Assembly (NCBI GenBank): GCA_005938025.2
Contig: VCCI02000001.1
Coordinates: forward strand, 2,454,618-2,518,617
Origin: Inquilinus sp. KBS0705
GTDB lineage: Bacteria > Bacteroidota > Bacteroidia > Sphingobacteriales > Sphingobacteriaceae
Direction of reading: 5' to 3'
Length of the DNA: 64,000 bases
This document shows, piece after piece, positions 1 through 9,804 of this stretch. The first letter of the stretch is position 1. The number at the start of each line of letters is the position of its first letter. A program made the position numbers and the translations under genes. The notes below the pieces were generated by a model. That model did not search any database, was not told where the DNA came from, and worked only from the letters and a program-made list of their open reading frames with translations.

Positions 1-130
1 TAAGGTTTAGGTTTTTGAAAATTGTATAACTGGCTTTTATTATCGCCTTAGATAATATTTTTTTAAGATACGATTATATTAGTTAACCGATATGAGTAGC
101 GATTGTATGGGCGGTAATGTCCGCGCAGCG

Positions 131-258
131 AGTTGACTCACCCCCTGCCCCTCTCTCCGTTGACTAACGTAAAGAGGGGGAGCTTTTTTCTTTTCTTGCA
201 CACTCTTTCCGCGCAGCGGAGAGAGGGTCGGCCAGCGAAGCGTCGCTTCGGTGAGTTA
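131..258. repeat. Degenerate palindromic intergenic repeat
   Basis: The ends are inverted copies of each other: a left arm reading CTCACCCCCTGCCCCTCTCT and a right arm beginning CGGAGAGAGGG and ending GGTGAGT. A second nested pair (AAAGAGGGGG and CTCTTTCC) lies between them. This is the look of a dispersed, non-coding mini-element rather than a gene or terminator. The rest of 1-357 holds no open frame I would defend; 1-130 is AT-rich and probably the tail of an upstream intergenic region. Confidence 0.5.
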
Positions 259-357
259 CCCGCGTAATTTAATCTTAAATAATCTCCTTCCTACCCCAAC
301 TATTGGCACTATACTTGCATTTATACAGGTATAATATTTACCTAAAAAACAACGATC

Positions 358-558
358 ATGGGATTATTAAAATTTATAGCAGTTGGCGCAGCCATAGGGT
401 ACGGGATAAACTATATCACTAAAAAAGGTCCTAACGGCCGTTCTATCCTTGATGATATCACCGAGGATGCACCTGAGTGGTTTGACAAGGCTAAACAGTT
501 TGCTACCGATAAGGTAGAATTGGCTGTAAAGCAAGCGCAAGAAAAAAGCGGATCTTAA
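358..558 (+). CDS. Small YtxH-like membrane-associated protein
   Basis: A 66-residue protein. Residues 4-22 are a Gly/Ala-rich hydrophobic segment (AVGAAIGYGINYI), followed by a short basic loop and a charged amphipathic helix rich in Lys, Glu and Gln at 40-66. This matches the general build of YtxH-like stress or envelope proteins: one N-terminal membrane helix and a cytoplasmic coiled helix. The ATG is the only candidate start and a strong terminator follows 23 bases after the stop, so it is a monocistronic unit. I cannot assign a function; a structural or stress role is inference from the family look only. Confidence 0.7.
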   Translation: MGLLKFIAVGAAIGYGINYITKKGPNGRSILDDITEDAPEWFDKAKQFATDKVELAVKQAQEKSGS

Positions 559-580
559 CCGCCTGCTTAAACATCAAAAT

Positions 581-616
581 AAAAGCCTCCCGGCATACCG
601 GGAGGCTTTTATTTTT
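581..616 (+). terminator. Rho-independent terminator
   Basis: A perfect 13-bp stem, AAAAGCCTCCCGG / CCGGGAGGCTTTT, with a 4-base loop, followed by a T-rich run. It closes the small gene at 358-558 and would also work on the opposite strand. Confidence 0.9.
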
Positions 617-886
617 TATGGACTTTTTAATATTTATAATATTATTGCTTAATAAGTAAAACGAGGGTGCCAAACAACATAATACCGCCAAAAAACAGCT
701 AAAATGTTTTTTATTATATAATATTTAATAAATAGTAAATATGTTATATTCACGGTCTAATTTAAATATTGGTTAAGCCCTATCACCCTGACTGAAAGCT
801 ACATATAGCCTTCGGCCGTCTTTCTAATTTATTAGGATGCGATATGTGTTTGATCACAACTAACAACTGATCACAACCCGCATTCT
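617..886 (+). promoter_or_regulatory. Leader region of the giant repeat gene with a direct repeat
   Basis: This AT-rich stretch holds no open frame. Just before the giant gene the 10-mer TGATCACAAC occurs twice (851-860 and 868-877), 17 bases apart and ending 9 bases before the ATG. The core TGATCA is itself palindromic. I see no convincing TAnnTTTG promoter box, so the transcription start is unknown. The repeat could be a regulator site or a leader RNA element; this is inference. Confidence 0.35.
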
Positions 887-3800
887 ATGAAAAGAATATT
901 TACCCACAAAATTCAAAGTGTATTATTGGTTATTGCGGCTTTGCTGTTTAGCGTGCCGGCGTTTGCACAGGTATCTGCAGATGCTACTTTAAGCGACTTA
1001 AGCCTAAGCGATGGCAGCCTTTCGCCGGTATTTTCGGCCGGCACACACAACTATACCGCCACTGTAGACCATACCATTACCACCATTGCAGTTACTCCTA
1101 CTACCAATGATGAAAACGCTACGGTTAAAGTAAATGGAACAACTGTTGGCTCGGGCGATGCATCGGATGATATTACGCTGGTTTATGGCGATAATACCAT
1201 CACTGTACAAGCAAAGGCCGAAGATGGCACCACCATTATTAATTATATTGTACACCTTACCCGCCTAAAAGCTACTGACGCCACATTAGGCAGTTTAACA
1301 GTAACCGGCGCGGATGTTAACCCCGACTTTAATGGCGCTATTACATCATACACTGCAACTGTCGACCCAACTGTAGCATCAGTTACCTTAAGTGCCTCCG
1401 TTACCGAAGAAAATGCTACTATAAAAGTAAACAATGTAAGCCTTGCATCGGGTGCAACTACCGGCAACCTAACATTAGCATTTGGCGATAATACTATTAC
1501 TGTAAAGGTTACTGCGCAGGATGGCACCACCATTAAAAATTATATTATACACATTACCCGGTTAAAAGCCACCGATGCTACTCTAAGCAGTTTGGTGGTA
1601 AATGGTGCGGATATCAGCCCTGAGTTTGACGCCGCAACTACTGACTATACAGCCACTGTAGATCCATCTGTCACATCAGTTACGGTAACACCAACCGTTA
1701 ACGAAACTAATGCCACTGTTAAGGTAAATAACATCACTTTAGCATCAGGTACAACATCGGGTAATATTCTGCTGGCTTTTGGCGCCAATACCATCACTGT
1801 AAAAGTCACTGCACAGGATGGTACCACTATTAAAAATTACGTAATACATATTAACAGGCCAAAATCTGCTGATGCTACCCTAAGCAATTTAGTGGTAAAC
1901 ACCGCCGATCTTGATAATGAATTTGATGCAGCTACCACTAACTATACCGCATCTGTAGACCCGGCCGTATCGTCGGTTACTATTACACCCACCACCACTA
2001 ATGCAGGCGCTACCATTAAGGTAAACAACGTAACTGTAGCATCGGGCCACGCATCGGGCAATATTGCCTTGGCCTTTGGTAATAATGTTATCACGGTAAA
2101 AGTTACCGCGCAGGATGGTACTACCATTATCAATTATACCATTACAGTTACCCGCCCAAAATCTGCCGATGCCACTTTAAGTAACTTGGTAGTAAGCGGC
2201 ACAAACATCAGCCCGGGATTTGATAGTGGGTCTACCGATTATACCGCTACTGTAGATGCCGGTATATCGTCGGTAAGTATAACACCAACAGCAGGCAATG
2301 CCAACGCGGTAATTAAAGTAAATAATGCAACGGTGTTGTCGGGCCATGCGTCGGGCAGTATTGCTTTAGCCTTTGGCGATAATCTCATCAACATAAAAGT
2401 CACCGCACAAGATGGAATTACTATCAACAATTATACAGTAACCGTTACGCGTTCCCTTTCGAGCGATGCCACCTTAGGCCACTTAGTAGTAAATGGCGCC
2501 GATCTGAGCCCCGTTTTTGATAGCGGCACCAATACTTACAGTGCTTCGGTAACTAACACAGTATCGGTAATTAGCATTACACCTACAGTTAATAACTCAA
2601 ACGCTACTGTTACCATAAATGGTGTAAACGTAAATTCGGGTACGGCATCTGATGAGTTACCGCTTGTTTATGGCGATAACACTTTTACCGTAGCTGTAAC
2701 CGCGCAGGACGGCACTACCACCAACAGCTATACCATTGATATTACCAGGGCGCCATCGTCAGATGCCACCTTAAGCAACCTGGAGCTGAGTGCGGCAAGT
2801 TTAAGCCCATCTTTTAATGCCGAAACCAATGCATACACAGCTTCGGTTGGTAACGATGTTACCAGCATCAATGTTACCCCAACCCTAAGCGACCCTAACG
2901 CAACGGTTACTGTAAACGATGCCGGCACCTCATCGGGCAGTCCATCGGGCGATATTGCCCTGGTATATGGCGATAACCTGATAACCGTAACAGTAACCGC
3001 ATCTGATGGCAGCACTACCAATAGCTATAGTATACATGTTACCAGGCAGCCATCATCAAATGCTACGCTGCAAAGCCTTAGCATCAGTGATGTAACCCTT
3101 AGCCCCGATTTTGATGGCGGTACCACCAGTTATTCGGCTACGGTGGATGGCAGTATATCCTCGGTAGTGGTTACACCTGCGGTAACCGATGCCGACGCAA
3201 CAGTTAAGGTAAATAACGTAACAGTAGCGGCGGGCGAAAGCACGGCCACTATACCACTCGCATTTGGTAATAATGCCATTACTATAAAAGTTACCGCGCT
3301 TGATGGCATCACCGTAACCACCTACACCGTACACATCAACCGGGTAAAATCAACAGATGCAACTTTAAGCAGCCTAATATTTAGCGGCGCAGATCTTAGC
3401 CCTGATTTTGACCCTGCAACTACTACCTATACCAGCACGGTAGACCATACTGTAACATCAATAACTGTTACGCCTACCACAACCAATACAAACGCCACCA
3501 TCAGGATAAAAGGCGCTGCCGTGATCTCGGGCACCGAATCGGCTGCTATATCATTGGTGTATGGCGATAACATTATCAGGACAAGGGTAACCGCACAAGA
3601 TGGTGTTACACTGGCCACATATATCACAACCGTAACCCGCTTAAAATCTACAGATGCCACGTTAAGCAGCCTGACTGTAAGCGGTATCGACCTTGATTCG
3701 CCTTTCGACCCGTCGACTAATACATATACCGCTACTGTAGATTATACGGCCACATCTGTTACTATAACCCCAACTAAAACTGACCCTGATGCAACCATTA

Positions 3801-6800
3801 CCGTTAATGGTACCACCGTTGCTTCGGGCAGCGCATCTTCGGCAATTTCGCTGCTGTATGGCAATAACACCATCACCGTTATTGTTACCGCCCAGGATGG
3901 CACTACCACCAACAGCTATACCATCGGCATAACAAGGCCGTACAACACCGATGCTACATTAAGCAATTTAACAGCCGCCGGCACCGATCTGGACCCTGTA
4001 TTTGACAGTGGTACTACTGATTATACCGCTACAGTTGCCTATGGCGTAACTACTACTACCATTACACCAACGCTAACTGATGCCAATGCTACTGTTGCCA
4101 TTAATGGTAATACCATATTATCGGGGCATGCATCGGCAAGCTTACCACTTAGCCTTGGCGATAATACATTTAATGTGATAGTTACCGCGCAGGATGGCAC
4201 TACTACCAACACTTACACTATTACTGTAACGCGCCAGCCATCAACAGATGCTACCTTAAGCAACCTGCTTGCTACCGGCCTAACGCTATCGCCATCCTTT
4301 AATGCCGCTACACTTGACTATACCGCATCTGTTACCTTTGGAACAAGCCTTGCGCATATTGTGCCAACCGTAAATGATGCCAATGCTACTGTAACTGTTA
4401 ACGACGAAGCCGTAACATCGGGCCAATCATCTGTTGATATCCCCTTAGAAGTAGGCGACAATGCTATAAACGTGGCAGTAACCGCACAAGATGGCAGTAC
4501 CGTAAACAATTATACCGTAACCATTACAAGGGGGGCATCGGCCAACGCCAGGTTAAGCAACCTTGCTGTAAGCGGCGCTACCCTATCGCCGGTATTTGCA
4601 ACTAATACACTAACCTATGCCGCGCATGTAAGCCACGAAACCGAATCTGTTACTATAAAGCCTACATTGGCTAACATACTGGCTTCGGTAACGGTAAATG
4701 GCGACGCGGTAACGTCCGGCGAGGCATCAGCAGATATACCTTTAGATATTGGCGATAATACGATCACTGTTACCGTAACCGCACAAAACGGCACCACCAT
4801 CCGCAATTATACGGTTGTGGTAACGCGTGCAAAATCATCCGACGCTACCTTAAGCAGCCTGGCCCTTAGCGCTGCCGATATTGACCCGGCTTTTGACCCG
4901 GCCACCACAAGCTATGCGGCAACCGTTGATGCTACGGTATCATCAGTAACTATAACCCCGACTACGACTGATACCGACGCAACGGTTACCGTTAACGATG
5001 CAAGCGTAGCTGCGGGCGAATCGTCAGCAGACCTTTCGCTTAATATTGGCACTAATACTTTCTATATAGTGGTAACCGCAGCCAATGGCACAACCAAACA
5101 AACGTATAGCCTGGTAGTTACAAAAGCTCCTGCTACAGATGCCACTTTAAGTAGTTTGGCCATAGATGGTGCAGACATTGACCCCGGATTTGATGCCGGT
5201 ACTACAGCTTACACCGCATCCGTTACAAATGATATTGCATCAGTTAATATAACCCAGCAGGTAACCGACCCTAACGCCACCGTTAAAATAAACGGCAGCG
5301 CAGCCCCTTCAGATGGTTCGGCAGTTGCCGTACCTTTAATTATTGGGGACAATACCATTACTATAAGCGTTACAGCGCAGGATGGTACCACTATTAATGA
5401 TTATACCATAACCGTTACGCGTGCGCAATCGTCGGATGCTACCCTAAGCAGCTTAACTTTTAGCAGCGGCGATTTAGACCCTGCCTTTGACCCGTATACC
5501 AACGAATATAATGCATCGGTTGGCACTGATATCAGCTCGGTTAATGTAACCCCTGTTGCTACCGATGCCAATGCAACCGTAACCGTTAACGACTCTACAA
5601 TTACGCCCGGCACTGCTCCCATTACTGTACCGCTTGATTTTGGCGATAACAGTGTCACTATTAACGTTACCGCGCAGGACGGTACACCGAATACTTATAC
5701 CATTACGGTGAACAGACCGCAGTCATCTGATGCTACCTTAAGTAGTTTGGCGGTGAGCACCGGAGAACTATCACCTGCATTTACGCCAGACGGTTTGGAA
5801 TATACACTTGCTGTTAGCGATACCACATCAGCCATCCATATCACCCCAACGGCTAACAGCCCATCAGCAGTTATTACTGTTAATGATACTGAAGTAAAAT
5901 CCGGCGAACAATCGGAAGACATCCCGCTGGACTTTGGCGATAACTATATCAACATTACTGTTACCGCACAGGATGGTACACCAAATACTTATACCGTTAC
6001 GGTGAACAGACCGCAGTCATCTGATGCTACCTTAAGTAGTTTGGCGGTGAGCACCGGTGAACTATCGCCTGCATTTACACCGGATGGCTTAGAATACACT
6101 GTTGCTGTAAGCGATACTACATCATCTATCAACATCACCCCAACGGCTAACAGCGCATCGGCATTTGTTACCATTAATGATAATGAAATAACATCCGGCG
6201 AACAATCGGAAGATATACCATTGGACTTTGGCGATAACAACATGAACATTACTGTTACCGCACAGGATGGAACGCAAAACACATACACTATTACGGTAAA
6301 CAGGCCGCAGTCGTCAGATGCTACTTTGAACAGTTTAGCGGTGAGCACCGGAGAACTATCGCCTGCATTTACACCGGATGGCTTAGAATACACTGTTGCT
6401 GTAAGCGATACTACATCATCTATCAACATCACCCCAACGACTAACAGCGCATCGGCATTTGTTACCATTAATGATAATGAAATAACATCCGGCGAACAAT
6501 CGGAAGATATACCATTGGACTTTGGCGATAACAACATGAACATTACTGTTACCGCACAGGATGGAACGCAAAACACTTATACCATCACCGTAAACAGGCC
6601 GCAGTCGTCAGATGCGACACTTTCCAGCTTAACGCTTAGTGCAGGTGAGTTATCGCCTGAGTTTGAAAGCGGACATAAAACCTACACCGCCACTGTGGCA
6701 AATAACGTTAGCACTATCTCTTTTGCAGCCATTGCCAGCCATTCGGACGCTACCATTTCATTAAATGGTGAAACGGTGACAGGCGAGGGCTCGTCGGGTG

Positions 6801-9301
6801 ATCTGGACCTAACGGTAGGGCAAAACACATTTACCGCTATAGTTACCGCGCCCGATGGCGAAACCACCAGCACATACACCGTTGTAGTAACACGGTTAGC
6901 ACCGGGCAATGCCACATTATCTGGCTTAACCTTAAGCAGCGGCACACTTAGCCCGGCATTTGTAAAAACCACTGCCAACTACACCGCTACCGTTACCGAT
7001 CTGGTGTCGTCTATTAACGTTACCCCTTTTGCAAGCGAGGTTAGCTCGACAATTAAAGTAAATGGTAAAAGCACTAAGTCGGGTGTTGCATCGGCAGATA
7101 TTCCTTTGGTTAGTGGTAACAACACTATTACCATGGTGGTAACTGCTAAAGACGGCACCACCAAAACCTATAAGGTGGTGGTAACCCGCAGCGCGCCGGT
7201 GGTAAACAATGCCAACCTGGCGTCGTTATCGTTAACCAATGTATCCTTTACGCCCGAGTTTGGCGCTGCTACAACCAGTTATACTGCTACCGTACCTAAT
7301 ACAGTGGCAGCTACATCAGTGCATTTCACTGCAAGCGATGCTAATTCAAAGGTTACGGTTAACGGTAAAGTATATACAGGCACATCCGACAATATAGCTT
7401 TAGCTATAGGCCCAAACACTATCACCACTGTAGTAACCGCTAAGGATGGTAAAACGCAAAAAACTTACACGGTAATAGTATCAAGGGTAAAAGCCGAACA
7501 AAGCATCACCTTTGCCAATGTTACCAAAAGCTTTGGTGACGCCGATTTCTCGCCTGCAACAGCGTCATCGGGACTGGCAGTAAATTACAGCACATCTGAT
7601 GCTAAAGTGGTAAGTGTAGCAAATGGCAAATTACATATTGTAGGCATTGGTACCGCTAACATAGCAGCCAGCCAGCCGGGCAACACTAATTTCCGCGAAG
7701 CGGTAACGGTAACCCGCTCGGTTACCGTGCAAATTGCCTCGCAAACCATCACCTTTACCCCAATAACAAAAAGCTTTGGCGATGCTGATTTTTCACCTGC
7801 TACCGTATCATCGGGCCTACCGATAACTTATGTAAGCTCAGCTCCTAAAGTTATTAGTGTGTTAAACGGCAAACTGCATGTTATGGGCATTGGCACAGCT
7901 ACCATAACAGCCAGCCAGCCGGGTATTAAAAACCAATACAGCGCTGCTAAGCCGGTAATTCAAAAAGTCACTGTAGCTATCGCTACGCAAAGCATCACCT
8001 TTGCGGCCACTACCAAGGCTTTTGGCGATGCTGATTTTTCGCCGGCTACCGTATCATCAAGCTTACCTGTTACTTACACCAGTTCAAACACTAATGCTAT
8101 TACTGTAGTGAGCGGCAAGCTGCATATAGTGGGTATTGGTGTAGCTAACATTACGGCCAGTCAGCCGGGTATTAAAGACCAATACCTTGCAGCCAAGGCC
8201 GTAACACAAAAGGTTACCGTAACCGTGGCGGCGCAAACCATCACCTTTGCTACAACAACAAAAGCCTATGGCGATGCCGATTTTTCGCCGGCTACCGTAT
8301 CATCAGGCTTGCCAATAACTTATGTAAGCTCGGCACCTAAGGTTGTCAGTGTAGTTAGCGGCAAACTGCATATTGTTGCACCGGGCACATCTACTATTAC
8401 AGCGAGCCAGCCGGGTATAGCTAATAAGTATACCGCTGCAAAAAGCGTAAGTCAAAAAGTTACAATTAACAAAGGGCCGCAGGTATTTACATTTGCCACC
8501 GCCACGCACACTTATGGCAACGCCGACTTTATCCCGGCAACTGTATCTACAGGATTGCCTATAACCCTCATAAGCTCCAACCCTAAAATTGTCACCATTG
8601 TGGGGGGCAAGCTGCATATTGTGGGCACCGGGCAGGCAAACATTGTAATCAGCCAGGTGGGTAACGCCAATTACCTTGCTGCAAACACTGTAACAGCTAT
8701 AACTATAAACAAAGCTGTACTAACAGTAACTGCCGATAATAAAACCAAAAAAGCAGGTACAGCCAACCCCGTATTAACCGCCACCATTACCGGCTTTGTT
8801 AACAACGAAACCAAAACTGTGCTTACGGCACAGCCAAAACTGGTTACCCCTGCTGTTATCGGGTCTAAAGTGGGCACTTACGCAATTACCGCCAGCGGCG
8901 CAACCGCAGCCAATTACAGCTTCACCTACGTTGCAGGTAAGTTAACGGTTACAGCGGCAACTGTTAAAACAATCGAAGAGCAACCGCTTAACCAGCCGTT
9001 TACACAGGTGTTACCGCCGCCGGTAGTAAGCAAAGCCATGTCGCCAAATGGTGATGGAATAAACGATGTGCTCACAATTGAGGGTATTGACAACTACCCG
9101 GATAATCGGTTAATGATAATGGATATAAATGGCAGCAGCTTGTTTGAGATACAAGGCTATGACAACCAGGCTAAAGTATTCGACGGGCATGCCAGCACTA
9201 CCCAGGCTATGCAAAAACCGGGCACCTATTATTACCTGTTGGAATATAAGGACAAAGGCGAGCTTAAACGCGTTACAGGATACTTCCTGCTTAAATACTA
9301 A
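887..9301 (+). CDS. Giant secreted cadherin-like/Ig-like repeat protein with T9SS type B sorting domain
   Basis: 2804 residues. A Sec signal peptide (1-27, cut after PAFA) is followed by 22 tandem cadherin-like beta-sandwich units of 98-100 residues (from residue 32 to about 2203), each opening near DATLSSL and closing near VTAQDGTTxNxYTxxxTR. Five Ig-like units of about 82 residues (SFGDADFSPATVSSGLP) follow at about 2205-2610, then one MBG-type unit (2611-2692). The last 86 residues, starting SPNGDGIND, are the gliding-motility-type C-terminal domain that directs type IX secretion and surface attachment. I see no cysteines and no enzyme domain. Length and build suggest a surface adhesin, filament or matrix protein; that role is inference. 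It stands alone, closed by its own terminator. Confidence 0.9.
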   Translation: MKRIFTHKIQSVLLVIAALLFSVPAFAQVSADATLSDLSLSDGSLSPVFSAGTHNYTATVDHTITTIAVTPTTNDENATVKVNGTTVGSGDASDDITLVYGDNTITVQAKAEDGTTIINYIVHLTRLKATDATLGSLTVTGADVNPDFNGAITSYTATVDPTVASVTLSASVTEENATIKVNNVSLASGATTGNLTLAFGDNTITVKVTAQDGTTIKNYIIHITRLKATDATLSSLVVNGADISPEFDAATTDYTATVDPSVTSVTVTPTVNETNATVKVNNITLASGTTSGNILLAFGANTITVKVTAQDGTTIKNYVIHINRPKSADATLSNLVVNTADLDNEFDAATTNYTASVDPAVSSVTITPTTTNAGATIKVNNVTVASGHASGNIALAFGNNVITVKVTAQDGTTIINYTITVTRPKSADATLSNLVVSGTNISPGFDSGSTDYTATVDAGISSVSITPTAGNANAVIKVNNATVLSGHASGSIALAFGDNLINIKVTAQDGITINNYTVTVTRSLSSDATLGHLVVNGADLSPVFDSGTNTYSASVTNTVSVISITPTVNNSNATVTINGVNVNSGTASDELPLVYGDNTFTVAVTAQDGTTTNSYTIDITRAPSSDATLSNLELSAASLSPSFNAETNAYTASVGNDVTSINVTPTLSDPNATVTVNDAGTSSGSPSGDIALVYGDNLITVTVTASDGSTTNSYSIHVTRQPSSNATLQSLSISDVTLSPDFDGGTTSYSATVDGSISSVVVTPAVTDADATVKVNNVTVAAGESTATIPLAFGNNAITIKVTALDGITVTTYTVHINRVKSTDATLSSLIFSGADLSPDFDPATTTYTSTVDHTVTSITVTPTTTNTNATIRIKGAAVISGTESAAISLVYGDNIIRTRVTAQDGVTLATYITTVTRLKSTDATLSSLTVSGIDLDSPFDPSTNTYTATVDYTATSVTITPTKTDPDATITVNGTTVASGSASSAISLLYGNNTITVIVTAQDGTTTNSYTIGITRPYNTDATLSNLTAAGTDLDPVFDSGTTDYTATVAYGVTTTTITPTLTDANATVAINGNTILSGHASASLPLSLGDNTFNVIVTAQDGTTTNTYTITVTRQPSTDATLSNLLATGLTLSPSFNAATLDYTASVTFGTSLAHIVPTVNDANATVTVNDEAVTSGQSSVDIPLEVGDNAINVAVTAQDGSTVNNYTVTITRGASANARLSNLAVSGATLSPVFATNTLTYAAHVSHETESVTIKPTLANILASVTVNGDAVTSGEASADIPLDIGDNTITVTVTAQNGTTIRNYTVVVTRAKSSDATLSSLALSAADIDPAFDPATTSYAATVDATVSSVTITPTTTDTDATVTVNDASVAAGESSADLSLNIGTNTFYIVVTAANGTTKQTYSLVVTKAPATDATLSSLAIDGADIDPGFDAGTTAYTASVTNDIASVNITQQVTDPNATVKINGSAAPSDGSAVAVPLIIGDNTITISVTAQDGTTINDYTITVTRAQSSDATLSSLTFSSGDLDPAFDPYTNEYNASVGTDISSVNVTPVATDANATVTVNDSTITPGTAPITVPLDFGDNSVTINVTAQDGTPNTYTITVNRPQSSDATLSSLAVSTGELSPAFTPDGLEYTLAVSDTTSAIHITPTANSPSAVITVNDTEVKSGEQSEDIPLDFGDNYINITVTAQDGTPNTYTVTVNRPQSSDATLSSLAVSTGELSPAFTPDGLEYTVAVSDTTSSINITPTANSASAFVTINDNEITSGEQSEDIPLDFGDNNMNITVTAQDGTQNTYTITVNRPQSSDATLNSLAVSTGELSPAFTPDGLEYTVAVSDTTSSINITPTTNSASAFVTINDNEITSGEQSEDIPLDFGDNNMNITVTAQDGTQNTYTITVNRPQSSDATLSSLTLSAGELSPEFESGHKTYTATVANNVSTISFAAIASHSDATISLNGETVTGEGSSGDLDLTVGQNTFTAIVTAPDGETTSTYTVVVTRLAPGNATLSGLTLSSGTLSPAFVKTTANYTATVTDLVSSINVTPFASEVSSTIKVNGKSTKSGVASADIPLVSGNNTITMVVTAKDGTTKTYKVVVTRSAPVVNNANLASLSLTNVSFTPEFGAATTSYTATVPNTVAATSVHFTASDANSKVTVNGKVYTGTSDNIALAIGPNTITTVVTAKDGKTQKTYTVIVSRVKAEQSITFANVTKSFGDADFSPATASSGLAVNYSTSDAKVVSVANGKLHIVGIGTANIAASQPGNTNFREAVTVTRSVTVQIASQTITFTPITKSFGDADFSPATVSSGLPITYVSSAPKVISVLNGKLHVMGIGTATITASQPGIKNQYSAAKPVIQKVTVAIATQSITFAATTKAFGDADFSPATVSSSLPVTYTSSNTNAITVVSGKLHIVGIGVANITASQPGIKDQYLAAKAVTQKVTVTVAAQTITFATTTKAYGDADFSPATVSSGLPITYVSSAPKVVSVVSGKLHIVAPGTSTITASQPGIANKYTAAKSVSQKVTINKGPQVFTFATATHTYGNADFIPATVSTGLPITLISSNPKIVTIVGGKLHIVGTGQANIVISQVGNANYLAANTVTAITINKAVLTVTADNKTKKAGTANPVLTATITGFVNNETKTVLTAQPKLVTPAVIGSKVGTYAITASGATAANYSFTYVAGKLTVTAATVKTIEEQPLNQPFTQVLPPPVVSKAMSPNGDGINDVLTIEGIDNYPDNRLMIMDINGSSLFEIQGYDNQAKVFDGHASTTQAMQKPGTYYYLLEYKDKGELKRVTGYFLLKY
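980..7496 (+). repeat. Tandem array of 22 cadherin-like coding units
   Basis: Unit starts, taken at the Asp/Asn of the DATL motif, fall at 980, 1277, 1574 and so on, exactly 297 bp apart for units 1-16. The spacing is then 294 bp for units 16-20, 297 bp to unit 21 and 300 bp to unit 22. Most units have diverged strongly at DNA level, but units 17-19 share AVSTGELSPAF, and units 18 (6023-6316) and 19 (6317-6610) differ at only about 12 of 294 positions. The 294-bp form arises from loss of one residue in the TPNTYT/TQNTYT stretch, which then spread by duplication. Confidence 0.95.
7499..8716 (+). repeat. Tandem array of five Ig-like coding units
   Basis: Units begin with QxITF at 7499, 7742, 7988, 8234 and 8480 (spacing 243, 246, 246, 246 bp). 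Each carries a FGDADFSPAT motif, a GKLHIVGIGTA motif and ITASQPG. They form the membrane-distal or linker stalk between the cadherin-like array and the MBG/sorting domains. Confidence 0.9.
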
Positions 9302-9308
9302 ACAAACA

Positions 9309-9342
9309 AAAAAGGCTTCGCAAATTGTGAAGCCTTTTTTGT
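9309..9342 (+). terminator. Terminator of the giant repeat gene
   Basis: Stem AAAAGGCTTC / GAAGCCTTTT with loop GCAAATTGT and trailing T residues, starting 8 bases after the stop codon. Confidence 0.85.
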
Positions 9343-9386
9343 TAAAGACCCTTTATGTAAGTAGCTTTATCTATCAAAATAAAACG

Positions 9387-9749
9387 ATGAAAACCCAAAA
9401 AGAAGTAGTTGAGTTATTCTCCGGCGGTAAATTCGACGAGGTTGTTGACTATATAGCTGAAACAGTTGAATGGACCATTTATGAAGAGAAGATGGTTATA
9501 AATGGCAAAGACAATGTGTTAAAGTTTTGCAGCTCGGTAGCTGAATATTTTAAATCGCTTACTACCAAATTTGAAATGTTTGGCATTATTGCCGACGGCG
9601 ATAAAGTGGCCATTTATGGCAGGGCTGAATTTATACGCGACTCGAAGACAGTGAATATTGTACACTCCTGCGATGTTTACGAATTTGACGGTGACGGGAA
9701 AATTTTAAAAATATACTCCTATTGCAATTCGGCACCTACACAAGAATGA
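9387..9749 (+). CDS. NTF2-like (SnoaL-type) fold protein
   Basis: 120 residues from ATG 9387. The open frame runs further upstream, but that extension crosses the terminator and the end of the previous gene, so I reject it. The pattern VVELFSGGKFDEVVDYIAE, then WTIYEE, NGKDNVLKF, and a C-terminal strand DVYEFDGDGKILKIYSY is the alpha+beta cone of the NTF2 superfamily, used by small isomerases, hydrolases or ligand-binding proteins. No catalytic set can be fixed from sequence alone. It is first in a same-strand cluster with PNPOx-like, AhpD-like, DUF1348 and AraC genes. Its last 58 bp have a broken copy at 12551-12609. Confidence 0.75.
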   Translation: MKTQKEVVELFSGGKFDEVVDYIAETVEWTIYEEKMVINGKDNVLKFCSSVAEYFKSLTTKFEMFGIIADGDKVAIYGRAEFIRDSKTVNIVHSCDVYEFDGDGKILKIYSYCNSAPTQE

Positions 9750-9804
9750 GCTTGTGTTACCATGAAAACTATGCCTTAATATTTTCAGTTACGATAAATC
9801 ACAA

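Noticed and set aside
1004..7164. Series of minus-strand open frames of 60-195 codons across the giant gene
   Set aside because: They recur in register with the 297-bp coding units and mirror the sense codons; they are shadows of the repeat protein, not genes.
980..7496. CRISPR-like periodicity
   Set aside because: The period is 297 bp and the units are coding and diverged; no short palindromic repeats with unique spacers.
9129..9386. N-terminal extension of the NTF2-like frame
   Set aside because: It overlaps the end of the giant gene in another frame and crosses a strong terminator; start at 9387 fits the family.
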